Notes under the pieces: model-generated
The model's input: only the letters and a program-made list of their open reading frames with translations
The model's database searches: none
Told to the model about the DNA's origin: nothing
Shown: positions 51,815 to 59,732 of the stretch, piece after piece
Layout: each line of letters begins with the position of its first letter
Position numbering within the stretch: the first letter of the stretch is position 1
Origin: Pseudomonas sp. N40(2020)
GTDB taxonomy: Bacteria > Pseudomonadota > Gammaproteobacteria > Pseudomonadales > Pseudomonadaceae
Direction: 5' to 3'
Length of the DNA stretch: 64,000 nt
Assembly: GCF_014472415.1 (NCBI RefSeq)
Contig: NZ_JACSZV010000002.1
Span: 124,001-188,000, forward strand
Program-made: the position numbers and the translations under genes

Positions 51815-53266
51815 TTACTGCTGCAAAACACTCGCCTGGTTAGCCGACCCGAACTGCTGAATATTCGCCGTCTGCGTCATCCCGCTCTGATCGACATTGG
51901 CAATGTTCCCAGTCCCGCCCTGGGTTACATACGCCACGTTCATGGTGTCAGCCTGTTTGACCGTGATCATGTTGTCGCTGCCATACAGCTGCGCGGTGTA
52001 CGCCTGGTTGCCAGTCCCGGATTGATCAAACTCAGCACTGTTGCCGGTGCCGTTCGACGAGCCCTGGATCAGGTTGTTAGTGCCGCGCTGATCGGAGATC
52101 AGGATGTTGTCGCTGCCGTTCTGATCAAAGTACAGCTCGTTGTAGGAGTCAGCCTGTTTGACCGTGGTTTTGTTGCCAGTGCCGGTCTGGCTGGTGGTCA
52201 TGATCTGGCCGACGCCATCCTGGGTGAAGTTGGCGATGTTGCCAGTGCCGGCCTGGGTGATGTTGGCGCGCTGGTTGCTGCCGAATTGGCCGCCGGTTTG
52301 CGGGCCTTTCCAGTTGCTGGCGTAGACCTTGTTGTCGTTGCCCACGGAGGTGGCGTTGAGGACGTGGCTGTCGCCGCTTTGGTAGGTGTAGTGCACGTTG
52401 CCGTTGCCGACCTGGTACAGCGCCAGGGTCGAGTTGACCGACTCGAACTGGTCGGCATAGATGGCGTTGGTGTTGCCGACCTGGGTGACGGCGGCGGTGT
52501 TGTTTTCGCCGAAGCTTTGATCGACCACGGTTTCGTTGCTGTCGCCGTACTGGTTGACGGTGGCCTGGCTGGCGAGTTGTGCGTCTTGCCAGATCTCGGT
52601 GCCGTTGAGGTTGCCGAACTGGTTGATGGTGATGTTGCCGCCGGTGCCGTCGCGCTGGTCGCCATAGGCGTAGTTGCCTTCGCCAGCCTGGTTGATGCCG
52701 ATCTGCCCGCCGTTGTGGGTGACCTGTTCGGCGGTGCCGTAGTTGGCGGTGCCGTACTGGGTGATCACCGAACTGTTGCCGGTGCCTTCGTAGAGTTGCT
52801 CGATGTTGGCTTCGTTGCCGTCGCCGTATTGGAAGGTTTTGGCTTCGCTGCCGTTCTGCGAGTCTTGATAGACGAACGAGAAGTTGCCGGTGCCTTGCTG
52901 TTGTTGCAGGGCCTGGTTGCCGGCGCCGAAGCCCAGCGACTGGCTGGCGTGGCTGGTGTTGAACGCGCCGGCTTGCTGCTGGGTGATGACACTGTTGTTT
53001 TCGAACAGTTGCTCGGCGTAACCGGCGTTGTAGTCACCGACCGCGTCTTGGGTGATCACGCTAGTGGCGTTGTCTTGCAGGGCGGCGGCGTTGTTGCCTT
53101 GGCCCAGTTGGGTCTGGGTGGCGGTGCTGAACGGGGCCTGGGTCTGCTTCACATCGGCGATGTTGGCAGTACCGGCCTGGTTCTGGGTGGACAGGCTGTC
53201 GTCGGCCATGGCCTGGGCACTGATCATGACCAGTAGGGCGGCGGTGAGGGGCGTCAGTTTGAACAT
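51815..53266 (-). CDS. csgA: Major curlin CsgA-like, very long
   Basis: 483 residues: signal peptide (LTAALLVMISAQAMA), then about twenty curlin-type repeats of the form QxGxxNxAxxxQ (for example QAGTANIADVKQ, QLGQGNNAAALQ, QSGTGNQAYTAQ, QFGSANQASVLQ). Gln, Asn and Gly dominate and Lys/Arg are rare, as expected for an amyloid-forming secreted subunit. E. coli CsgA has about 150 residues and five repeats, so this one is about three times longer. It follows csgB by 27 bases. It is exported by the CsgG pore encoded at 48234-49112. Tyr, Asp and Glu are abundant in inter-repeat loops and might interact with Mn; that is inference. Confidence 0.88.
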   Translation of the reverse strand: MFKLTPLTAALLVMISAQAMADDSLSTQNQAGTANIADVKQTQAPFSTATQTQLGQGNNAAALQDNATSVITQDAVGDYNAGYAEQLFENNSVITQQQAGAFNTSHASQSLGFGAGNQALQQQQGTGNFSFVYQDSQNGSEAKTFQYGDGNEANIEQLYEGTGNSSVITQYGTANYGTAEQVTHNGGQIGINQAGEGNYAYGDQRDGTGGNITINQFGNLNGTEIWQDAQLASQATVNQYGDSNETVVDQSFGENNTAAVTQVGNTNAIYADQFESVNSTLALYQVGNGNVHYTYQSGDSHVLNATSVGNDNKVYASNWKGPQTGGQFGSNQRANITQAGTGNIANFTQDGVGQIMTTSQTGTGNKTTVKQADSYNELYFDQNGSDNILISDQRGTNNLIQGSSNGTGNSAEFDQSGTGNQAYTAQLYGSDNMITVKQADTMNVAYVTQGGTGNIANVDQSGMTQTANIQQFGSANQASVLQQ

Positions 53267-53293
53267 GATTAACTCTCCGATGAGTGCAGTGCT

Positions 53294-53758
53294 TTAGCGA
53301 TATTGCTTGACCGAAACGCTCATGCCGTTGCCCGACTGGGTCACGGCGCTTTGCAGCCCCGCGCCGGCCTGCTCGATGCTGGCGTCGTTGTTGTTGCCGT
53401 TTTGCGAAATCTGCGCGCGGTTGTGGCTGCCGTTCTGGGTGATCGACGCGGCGTTGCCGGAACCGTTCTGGGTGATCAAAGCCATGAGGTCGCTGCCCTG
53501 TTGCAGGATGTAAGCTTCTTGATTGCTGCCCGACTGCACGATCCGCCCAAGCAGCGACTGACCGTTTTGTTGCAGCAGCGCGAGGTTGGCCTGGCCGATC
53601 TGCTCGATCAGGGCTTGCTGGCCCACGGGGGGTGGCAGCTCGCCGAGGTCGGCGCTGGAGGGCGCCAGGTCATCGTTTTCCATCAGGTCGTCGGCACGCA
53701 CCCCTGCACTGCTGCACAGCAGGAGCAGGCAAAGCAGGGCGGCGGTCGGCGTGTTCAT
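53294..53758 (-). CDS. csgB: Minor curlin / nucleator CsgB-like
   Basis: 154 residues from the ATG at 53758. Signal peptide (AALLCLLLLCSSAGVRA), an acidic stretch, then curlin repeats (LIEQIGQANLALLQQNGQS, IVQSGSNQEAYILQQGSD, ALITQNGSGNAASITQNGSH, AQISQNGNNNDASIEQAGAG, AVTQSGNGMSVSVKQYR). Five repeats and a basic Tyr-Arg end fit CsgB, which anchors to the surface through CsgF and nucleates CsgA. csgA follows in the same unit. It lies downstream of the two paralogous exported proteins, with a GC-rich hairpin between. Confidence 0.88.
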   Translation of the reverse strand: MNTPTAALLCLLLLCSSAGVRADDLMENDDLAPSSADLGELPPPVGQQALIEQIGQANLALLQQNGQSLLGRIVQSGSNQEAYILQQGSDLMALITQNGSGNAASITQNGSHNRAQISQNGNNNDASIEQAGAGLQSAVTQSGNGMSVSVKQYR

Positions 53759-53796
53759 GGCGGAAAACCTCTTGGGCAATAAGCGCTTGAAGCCAG

Positions 53797-53824
53797 GCCC
53801 CACCCACCCGAAAGTGGGTGGGGC
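53797..53824 (-). promoter_or_regulatory. GC-rich hairpin/dyad between the Ig-like protein gene and csgB
   Basis: Arms GCCCCACCCA and TGGGTGGGGC (10 bp) enclose CCCGAAAG. The centre is CCC-GAAAGT-GGG, the exact inverse of the CCC-ACTTTC-GGG dyad upstream of mnxG. It lies six bases after the stop of the preceding gene and lacks a T run. It is either an attenuating or stabilising mRNA hairpin or a regulator site. Confidence 0.5.
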
Positions 53825-53830
53825 GCAGGT

Positions 53831-56062
53831 TCAAAGCGTGTTCACCGACACCGTGCGCACGGTGCCCTGGGACGAGCGGATGGTTGCGGTCGGGTTGGCC
53901 GATGGCACCACCGTCGTGTTGTTCAGCGTCAACCGCCAGCGACCGGTCAGCGGCACCGTCGTCGTGCCCAAGGTGACCAGCCCGGTCGGGGTGGTGACCT
54001 GCACGGTGATGGTGTTGCCGGTGGTCACCGAGGACGTGCCGGTGAAGTCCCAGTTGAAGCGTCCACCGGAGCGTGCCTGCACCGTCGAGGCGGTGACCGC
54101 GAAGGTTTCCGCCGCTGGCCGTGGCGAGACTTGCACCGTCACCGTGGCCGACGTCGACTGGGCGCCGAAGCTGTCCCGGGCGATGTAGGTGAAGGTGGTG
54201 GTGAACGCCGTGGTCACGGTGGCCGGTGGGGTGTAGGTGATCACTGTGCCGTCGGTGCTGACCGTGCCGCGGCCGGCGGCCGGTTGGGTCAGGCTGGCGA
54301 CGCCCAGCGGCACGTTGCCTTCCGGATCGGTGTCGTTGGCCAGGACGTTGATCGGGATCGCCACGCCCAGTGTCGCGACGCTGTCGGCGACCGCAGTCGG
54401 TGCCCGGTTAGGCGCTACGGTGATGGTCACGGTGGCCGGAGCCGTCGAGGCCAGACCTTTGACGTCTTGTGCCTTGTAGGTGAAGGTCGTGGTCAGTGGC
54501 GCATTCACCACGGCTGGCGGGGTGTAGACCACAGCGGTGGAGCCGCTGAGGGCGACGGTGCCTTGGCCGGCAGCCGGTTGGGTCAACGCGGTGATACTCA
54601 ACGGCGTGTCGCCGTCGGGATCGCTGTCGTTGGTCAGCAGGCTGAGGGTGATCGGCACGCCGAAACTGGTGCTGCCGGCGTCGGTATTGGCGATCGGTGG
54701 TTGGTTCTCACCGGTGTTCGGCGCGGTGCCGACCACCACAACAGCCTCGGTGTCGCTGCCACCGGCGGCGGATTTGACCGTTACGGTAGCCGGTGGCTGG
54801 GTCAGGTCGGCGATGGTGATGCGTTGCAGGGTGCCGGTTTTCGACAGACGTCCGTAGCCCTGCGCGACCATGTCCGGCACGGCCACTTCATCGGTCGAGG
54901 TGGCCTCGATCAAAAGGCTGTGATTGCTCCAGCTGTAGCGCGCGGTCTGCACTTTCACCACGTCGGTGAGTTTGGCCGACACGGCCGTAGGTCGCGTGGT
55001 ACCGGTAGGGTTGGTGGCGGTCACCACCACGACCGGTGGGACGGCGCCGGTGCCCAGGCGCTGACCGAAGAACAGGCCGTTGTTGTCACCCAGCAGACTG
55101 GTCTGACAAGGCGTCGGCGGCGGGCCGGGGAGCAATGCCACGGTTTCCCGGAAGCACAGCGCCGAGCTGCTGTCAGCCTTGGCAAACACTTCGGCACGCA
55201 CGCCAGCGGCAGTGCGGTGATAGGTGGCGCGGTCGATTTCCACCTGAGTTTGCTGACGGTTGTCGAGCACCTTGCCGGACAGACTGAAGATATTGGACTG
55301 GATCGTGCCGGCGGGACCGGTGATGCGCACGAAGTTGGTGTCGAACGGGCTGCCGGTCACCGCCTCGGTGAGGTTCGGGTCGCCAACGAAGGTTTCGGTG
55401 GCGCCGGTGTCCGGGTTCACCTCGGTATAAGGCCCGTTGACGCTGCGCAGGAACGGGCCGATAGCCCCATTCAACGCACCACTGAAATTGCCCGGGGCAC
55501 CGATGCCGATGTCGCGGGTGATGTTGATCGCCCGCCGACCCGGGGTGGTGACATTGACCGTTTCCACGCCGTAGGGGTGGGTGATGGTATAGGTGCCGGC
55601 GGTGGGTACCGAGACCCGAATGCGGATCCGCGCAAAGCTCGCCTGATCGCCATCGATCGGGTTCTCCGACGCGAACGCCGCTTCCATCGCGGCCACGTAG
55701 GCTTCCAGTTCATAACCACTGTTCCCGACTTGCGGAATGGTGGTTTCTGCCAGGAACCAAAACGATTCCGGTGGCCAGTTATCGGGGAAGATCATCGGCT
55801 GGGCATCGTCATAGATCCCAGGCTCGGCCAGCAAAATACACATGTAGGCCGGTGGTGTGCTGACAGGCACTCGCGAACTGGCGGCGCGCGACTGGCAGAG
55901 TTCCATCGACAGCAAATTGTTGTCCTGATACCACATCGGGAATTTCCCGGTGGCGAAGGTGTAGGGGCCGGGGTCGACGGCGGCGAGTTGCGCATAGGCA
56001 CTGCCGGTCAGCGAGAGAGCAAGCCCGAGCGCGTTGAGCGCAAAGCGTGGCCACTTGTTCAT
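53831..56062 (-). CDS. Exported protein with a conserved N-terminal domain and Ig/cadherin-like repeats
   Basis: 743 residues from the ATG at 56062 (AGGAGGCATC upstream). Signal peptide, then a domain of about 270 residues (starting VDPGPYTFATGKFPMWYQDNN, with SFARIRIRVSVPTAGTYTITHPYGVE and PFLRSVNGPYTEVNPDTGA) shared with the product of the gene upstream. From about 465 come two cadherin/VCBS-like repeats with Ca-type loops (NDSDPDGDTPL, NDTDPEGNVPL), then a C-terminal beta domain. I do not recognise the N-terminal family. Its place upstream of csgB suggests a surface or matrix protein of the manganese locus. Confidence 0.78.
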   Translation of the reverse strand: MNKWPRFALNALGLALSLTGSAYAQLAAVDPGPYTFATGKFPMWYQDNNLLSMELCQSRAASSRVPVSTPPAYMCILLAEPGIYDDAQPMIFPDNWPPESFWFLAETTIPQVGNSGYELEAYVAAMEAAFASENPIDGDQASFARIRIRVSVPTAGTYTITHPYGVETVNVTTPGRRAINITRDIGIGAPGNFSGALNGAIGPFLRSVNGPYTEVNPDTGATETFVGDPNLTEAVTGSPFDTNFVRITGPAGTIQSNIFSLSGKVLDNRQQTQVEIDRATYHRTAAGVRAEVFAKADSSSALCFRETVALLPGPPPTPCQTSLLGDNNGLFFGQRLGTGAVPPVVVVTATNPTGTTRPTAVSAKLTDVVKVQTARYSWSNHSLLIEATSTDEVAVPDMVAQGYGRLSKTGTLQRITIADLTQPPATVTVKSAAGGSDTEAVVVVGTAPNTGENQPPIANTDAGSTSFGVPITLSLLTNDSDPDGDTPLSITALTQPAAGQGTVALSGSTAVVYTPPAVVNAPLTTTFTYKAQDVKGLASTAPATVTITVAPNRAPTAVADSVATLGVAIPINVLANDTDPEGNVPLGVASLTQPAAGRGTVSTDGTVITYTPPATVTTAFTTTFTYIARDSFGAQSTSATVTVQVSPRPAAETFAVTASTVQARSGGRFNWDFTGTSSVTTGNTITVQVTTPTGLVTLGTTTVPLTGRWRLTLNNTTVVPSANPTATIRSSQGTVRTVSVNTL

Positions 56063-56097
56063 GATGCCTCCTGATACGGATCTGGGCATGTGAGCGT

Positions 56098-57444
56098 TCA
56101 TTGCACGATGACCACTTCTTCGGTATCGCTGCCGCCGTTGGACGACGTCACCCGAACCTTGGCCGGTGGTATCGGCGAGATCCCGGTGGCCAGGGTTTTC
56201 ACCGCGCCGTCGCCGCTCAGGGCGCCAATGGCGGCACCACTGAAGGAGCTGGCGGTGAGCACCGGCGGCGAGGTCTCGTCACTGGTCGAGGCGACCAACG
56301 TCAATTGCCCGGAGCTGAGGCTGTACTCGGCGCGCTGGATCACCACCAGGTCGGTCAGGGTCATGGGCAGGGTGGTTGGCGTGCTGCTGGCGATGGCCAA
56401 GTGGTTGTCGGCGGTCACTTGCAGGGTGGTCGGCAAGGTCGGGTTGACTGCCGATTGCGCGTACCAGGCACCGGTTGAGTTGGCTTCGGTCATGTTCAGC
56501 ACCGGGGTGCTGCTGGTGACGGCCACGGTGCCCGGCGCGGGCGGAGCTTTCACAAACACGTCCTGCTGGGCCACGGGTGCGCTGTCGCCTGCTTTGCGCG
56601 AGTAGGTGCTGCGCTCGGTGATCATTGGCGTTGGCCGGACTACGGTCGACAATTTGCCGGAGATCGCAAACAACGTGCTGCGCAGGTCGAGGCCGTTAGG
56701 GCCTTCGATCCGCACGTAGTTGGTGTTGAACGGACTACCGGTGACCGCTTCGTTGAGGTTCGGGTCACCGACAAACTGCTCGGCGGCGCCCGTCACCGGG
56801 TTGGTCTCGGTGTAGGGCCCATTGACGCTGCGCAGGAACGGGCCAATGTCACCCTTGAGCGCGCCGTCGTAGGTTTGCGGTATACCGATGCCGATGTCGC
56901 GGGTCATGTTGATCGCGCGCCGGCCGGGGGTGTCGATGTTGAACACGTCGACGCCGTACGGGTGGGTGATCACGTAGGTGCCGGCGGTCGGTACATCGAC
57001 GCGGATACGGATCCGCGCAAAGCTGACCTGATCACCTTCCACCGGTTCTTCGGCAGCGAACGCGGCTTCGATCGCACTGACGAAACCGAGGTCGATCCCG
57101 CGTGCGGCATCGACGATGGTGGTTTCGCCGGTGAACCAGAACGATTCATCGGGGAAGTTGGTCGGGAAGACAATCGGCTGTGCGTCGTCGAACACGCCGG
57201 GGGTTGGCAGCAGTGTGCACATGTACGAAGGCGCGCCGGGAGCGCTGGGCACTCGCGAGCTGAGCGCTTTGGACAGGCACAGATCCAGGGTGCGGCCGTG
57301 GGTGTCCTGATACCAACTGGCGAAACCGCCGTTGGCCGGTATGTACGGACCCGGATCAACAGCGAACAAAGCGGCCTGGGCAATGCCCTGGGCCAGGGCG
57401 CTCACGACCAGGACGGTCGCGGTTTTGGACAGTAAAGGGTGCAT
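56098..57444 (-). CDS. Exported protein, shorter paralogue of the Ig-like protein
   Basis: The 448-residue protein has a signal peptide (TATVLVVSALAQGIAQA) and the same N-terminal domain (VDPGPYIPANGGFASWYQDTHG ... SFARIRIRVDVPTAGTYVITHPYGVDVF ... FLRSVNGPYTETNPVTGAAEQFVGDPNLNEAVTGSPF). A beta-rich part follows and ends in RVTSSNGGSDTEEVVIVQ, a segment also found mid-way in the paralogue (VKSAAGGSDTEAVVVV). It lacks the Ca-type repeats. It is first in the minus-strand unit running to csgA; the gap to the next gene is 35 bases. Function unknown. Confidence 0.78.
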   Translation of the reverse strand: MHPLLSKTATVLVVSALAQGIAQAALFAVDPGPYIPANGGFASWYQDTHGRTLDLCLSKALSSRVPSAPGAPSYMCTLLPTPGVFDDAQPIVFPTNFPDESFWFTGETTIVDAARGIDLGFVSAIEAAFAAEEPVEGDQVSFARIRIRVDVPTAGTYVITHPYGVDVFNIDTPGRRAINMTRDIGIGIPQTYDGALKGDIGPFLRSVNGPYTETNPVTGAAEQFVGDPNLNEAVTGSPFNTNYVRIEGPNGLDLRSTLFAISGKLSTVVRPTPMITERSTYSRKAGDSAPVAQQDVFVKAPPAPGTVAVTSSTPVLNMTEANSTGAWYAQSAVNPTLPTTLQVTADNHLAIASSTPTTLPMTLTDLVVIQRAEYSLSSGQLTLVASTSDETSPPVLTASSFSGAAIGALSGDGAVKTLATGISPIPPAKVRVTSSNGGSDTEEVVIVQ

Positions 57445-57845
57445 GAGTTAATCCCTCTATCGAAGTACCTGCCCCTTAGGGATGGGTCAGTTGCAGAGGG
57501 CCTGTACACCTTCCATGCCAAGGTGTGGCGAACAGGTCGCAGAGGGCCGTGATAGAGGGGTTGCAGGGTTGGGAAGATGAGGTCTGCAGTCACTGGGGAA
57601 AGGGCGTCAGCCCCCAGGATTGGGTGTGGCTGGGGATATGCGTCGGATGAAGAACCTGAGGGAGCTGGCTTGCCAGCGATAGCAGAATTCCCGTAACGAA
57701 GATGTCGACTGACTCACCGCAATCGCTGGCAAGCCAGCTCCCACAAGGGTTTGCAGTGATCAGGGAATCTGCGCACCCCCCGCATCCGGGCAAAGCCCCA
57801 ACCGTGGGCTATAACCCTATAGGGAAGTTTCCGGAAGTCGCCGCC
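57445..57845. other. Intergenic region between the exported-protein/curli unit and mnxS1
   Basis: These 401 bases between divergent genes hold a REP pair (57660-57742). The promoters of both units should be here, but none matches a clear consensus. The best minus-strand sigma54-like element (57505-57520) has GT in place of the essential GC. CCC-AGGATT-GGG at 57613-57624 resembles the dyads of the other promoters. No gene was seen. Confidence 0.5.
57660..57742. repeat. REP-like inverted pair
   Basis: GGGAGCTGGCTTGCCAGCGA at 57660 onwards and its inverse at 57722-57742, about 40 bases apart. It is the common REP type with an inner GCTGGCTTGCCAGC palindrome. Confidence 0.92.
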
Positions 57846-59294
57846 ATGAACATGCAGTCGAAATCGCTTCCAGTCGAGGACCGCAATCTACGGTTGAGCT
57901 CGCGCACGCTGCCGTTCAACCTGTTGCGCTGGTTTTCGCTGATCAGCATGGCCGTGATCGGCACTGTGGCCGTGGCGCTCGGTATGGTGTCGACACGCTT
58001 TGTGATCGACGAAAGCGTGCAGCGCGATGCCTTGCTGACGGCGCAATTCATTCAGGCCATCGCTTCGGCTGAAGTTCGGCATGTCTCGATTCCCAATGTG
58101 CGAACGATGGGCGAACTGCTCGACCCGCGCCTGGACAAGGATTTTGCCGATATCGATCCGAAGGCCCGGGCAGATGCACGCGCTGAGTTTCTTGATCACA
58201 TCGAAAACCTGCCAGACGTGATCCTGGCCAACATCTACGCACCGGATCGGCTGGTGGTCTGGTCGACGAACCCGGCGCTGACAGGCACGCGCATTCATTC
58301 CGACGAAGACCTCGATCGCGCCTTCAATGAAAAGATTCCGGTGTCGGCCAGTTATCACAACGTCGACAAGGAGCGTGAGGAGCAGAAATTCGTCACCCCA
58401 CCGGACTACATGTTTATTGAAAACTACATTCCGCTGTTCGACGCCGACGGCAAAAACGTTACGGCGATGGTCGAGATCTACAAGGAGCCCAAAGACCTGA
58501 TTGCCCGTATCGAACGCGGGCTGACGCTGATCTGGCTGGCCACCGCGCTGGGCGGCGGGCTGATTTATCTGGGGCTGTACTGGATCGTGCGGCGCGCGGC
58601 CATTCTGCTTGCGGCGCAGCAGAGACAATTGATTGCCAATGAAACCTTTGTCGCACTGGGCGAGATGTCTTCAGCCGTGGCGCACAGTCTGCGCAATCCG
58701 CTGGCGACCATCCGCTCCAGTGCCGAACTGGCGCTGGAGTTCGACGCCGGCCCCGCGCAGAAGAACATCAACGACATCATCGGTCAGGTCGACCGCATTT
58801 CGAAGTGGGTGCGCGAGTTGCTGCAGTCGCTGCGCCCGCTCAACGATGACCCGGAACCGGTGAATCTAGTGGCGGCGCTGTACGAAAGCCTCGTCGCGTT
58901 CGAGCAACAGATCGCCAGGGCCAGCGTGCAAGTGGTGTTTCAGCCGCAAAGTACGCCCATGGTGTTGAGCCAGCCGGTGCAACTGACGCAGATCCTCAAC
59001 AGCCTGTTGGCCAACGCGCTGGAGGCCATGGACAAGGGCGGCACATTGACCGTCAGCCTCGAACCGAGCGGCGACCGGGGAGTCTGCGTAGTACTCAGCG
59101 ACACCGGCAAAGGCATGAACGAAGAACAGCGCAGCATGGCCTTCCGGCCGTTTTTCACGACCAAGTCCGGTGGTCTTGGTGTGGGCCTTGTGCTGGTCAA
59201 GCGCATCATGGAACGCTTTGGTGGCGGCGTGACCCTGGATAGCCGTGAAGGCGAGGGGACCACGGTGCGTCTGGCGTTCCAGCGGGTGCCATAA
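57846..59294 (+). CDS. mnxS1: Sensor histidine kinase, MnxS1-like
   Basis: 482 residues from the ATG at 57846 (GGAAG upstream; an earlier in-frame ATG at 57702 lies inside the REP region). Membrane helix near 25-50 (FSLISMAVIGTVAVALGMV), a periplasmic sensor of about 170 residues, a second helix (LIWLATALGGGLIYLGLYWIV), then the H-box GEMSSAVAHSLRNPLATIRSS, N-box NSLLANALEAM and ATP-lid motifs DTGKGM and GLGVGLVLVKRIMERFGG. It is clearly paralogous to the kinase at 59733. Two kinases and one regulator, MnxS1/MnxS2/MnxR, are known to be required for Mn oxidation in P. putida GB-1; context supports the assignment. Which of the two corresponds to S1 is by gene order only. Confidence 0.8.
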   Translation: MNMQSKSLPVEDRNLRLSSRTLPFNLLRWFSLISMAVIGTVAVALGMVSTRFVIDESVQRDALLTAQFIQAIASAEVRHVSIPNVRTMGELLDPRLDKDFADIDPKARADARAEFLDHIENLPDVILANIYAPDRLVVWSTNPALTGTRIHSDEDLDRAFNEKIPVSASYHNVDKEREEQKFVTPPDYMFIENYIPLFDADGKNVTAMVEIYKEPKDLIARIERGLTLIWLATALGGGLIYLGLYWIVRRAAILLAAQQRQLIANETFVALGEMSSAVAHSLRNPLATIRSSAELALEFDAGPAQKNINDIIGQVDRISKWVRELLQSLRPLNDDPEPVNLVAALYESLVAFEQQIARASVQVVFQPQSTPMVLSQPVQLTQILNSLLANALEAMDKGGTLTVSLEPSGDRGVCVVLSDTGKGMNEEQRSMAFRPFFTTKSGGLGVGLVLVKRIMERFGGGVTLDSREGEGTTVRLAFQRVP

Positions 59295-59311
59295 CCGCGA
59301 GGTTTGCTGAC

Positions 59312-59351
59312 TTTCCCCAATAGTGGGTGCCAAACCCCGGTCACGGTGGGG
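59312..59351. promoter_or_regulatory. CCCC-AATAGT-GGG dyad and neighbour, candidate activator sites
   Basis: TTTCCCC-AATAGT-GGGTG (59312-59329) is centred 96 bp before the -12 GC of the sigma54 promoter at 59404. A second, looser dyad (CCCC-N9-GGGG, 59335-59351) follows. They lie after the mnxS1 stop. Confidence 0.6.
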
Positions 59352-59403
59352 TGGGGCAACTCACAACACGCATAACTACCTGTTAAAGCTGGAAATAATA
59401 TTC

Positions 59404-59419
59404 TGGCGCAGTAGTTGCA
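59404..59419 (+). promoter_or_regulatory. Sigma54 promoter upstream of a small ORF and mnxS2-mnxR
   Basis: TGGCGCAGTAGTTGCA has GG-N10-GC, TGGC and a perfect TTGCA; only minor -24 changes. It is located 37 bases before a 40-codon ORF and 314 bases before mnxS2. Confidence 0.82.
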
Positions 59420-59455
59420 AAACACCATCACCCCTTCCTGATGAAGAGGCTGGTG

Positions 59456-59578
59456 ATGGACATAACTATGCGTGACCTCAGCGATAGCTGGCCTCAATTC
59501 GACACTGATCATGCCCGAATCCCGATGTCCGACCGGCGTCTGGACGAGGCGTTCGCGCAGGCGATCATCGACTGTTGA
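59456..59578 (+). CDS. Small ORF, 40 residues, under a sigma54 promoter
   Basis: ATG at 59456 to TGA at 59578, with AGAGG about seven bases upstream. The peptide is acidic and polar (MDITMRDLSDSWPQFDTD at the start, RRLDEAFAQAIIDC at the end), with one terminal Cys and no membrane segment. I recognise no homologue. Correct spacing from promoter and ribosome site argues for translation; a leader without coding role is the alternative. It precedes mnxS2 by about 155 bases that show no other gene. Confidence 0.5.
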   Translation: MDITMRDLSDSWPQFDTDHARIPMSDRRLDEAFAQAIIDC

Positions 59579-59732
59579 CTGCGCATTGACGCGAGTAAAA
59601 CCGGGCGATCCCGCCGCGAAGGTGAGTCGTATGCAATAGCGGCGAAATAGCATCATTGAACCATGTGTCGCTGTCATAGCCACCTACACTGATTGCTATG
59701 ACCGGCTCGATACAAATCTCCAGGGCACTCTC

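Noticed and set aside
51815..53266. The csgA repeat array as a CRISPR or tandem DNA repeat
   Set aside because: The periodicity is at protein level (curlin repeats) with variable nucleotide sequence and continuous coding.
57505..57520. Minus-strand sigma54-like element TGGCATGGAAGGTGTA before the exported-protein/csgBA unit
   Set aside because: The essential -12 GC is GT, and the nearest dyad is 112 bp away, unlike the 94-96 bp of the other promoters; too weak to list as a promoter.
57627..57642. Plus-strand GG-N10-GC element upstream of mnxS1
   Set aside because: Only TGGC and TGC match, it is more than 200 bases from the start, and a REP pair lies between.
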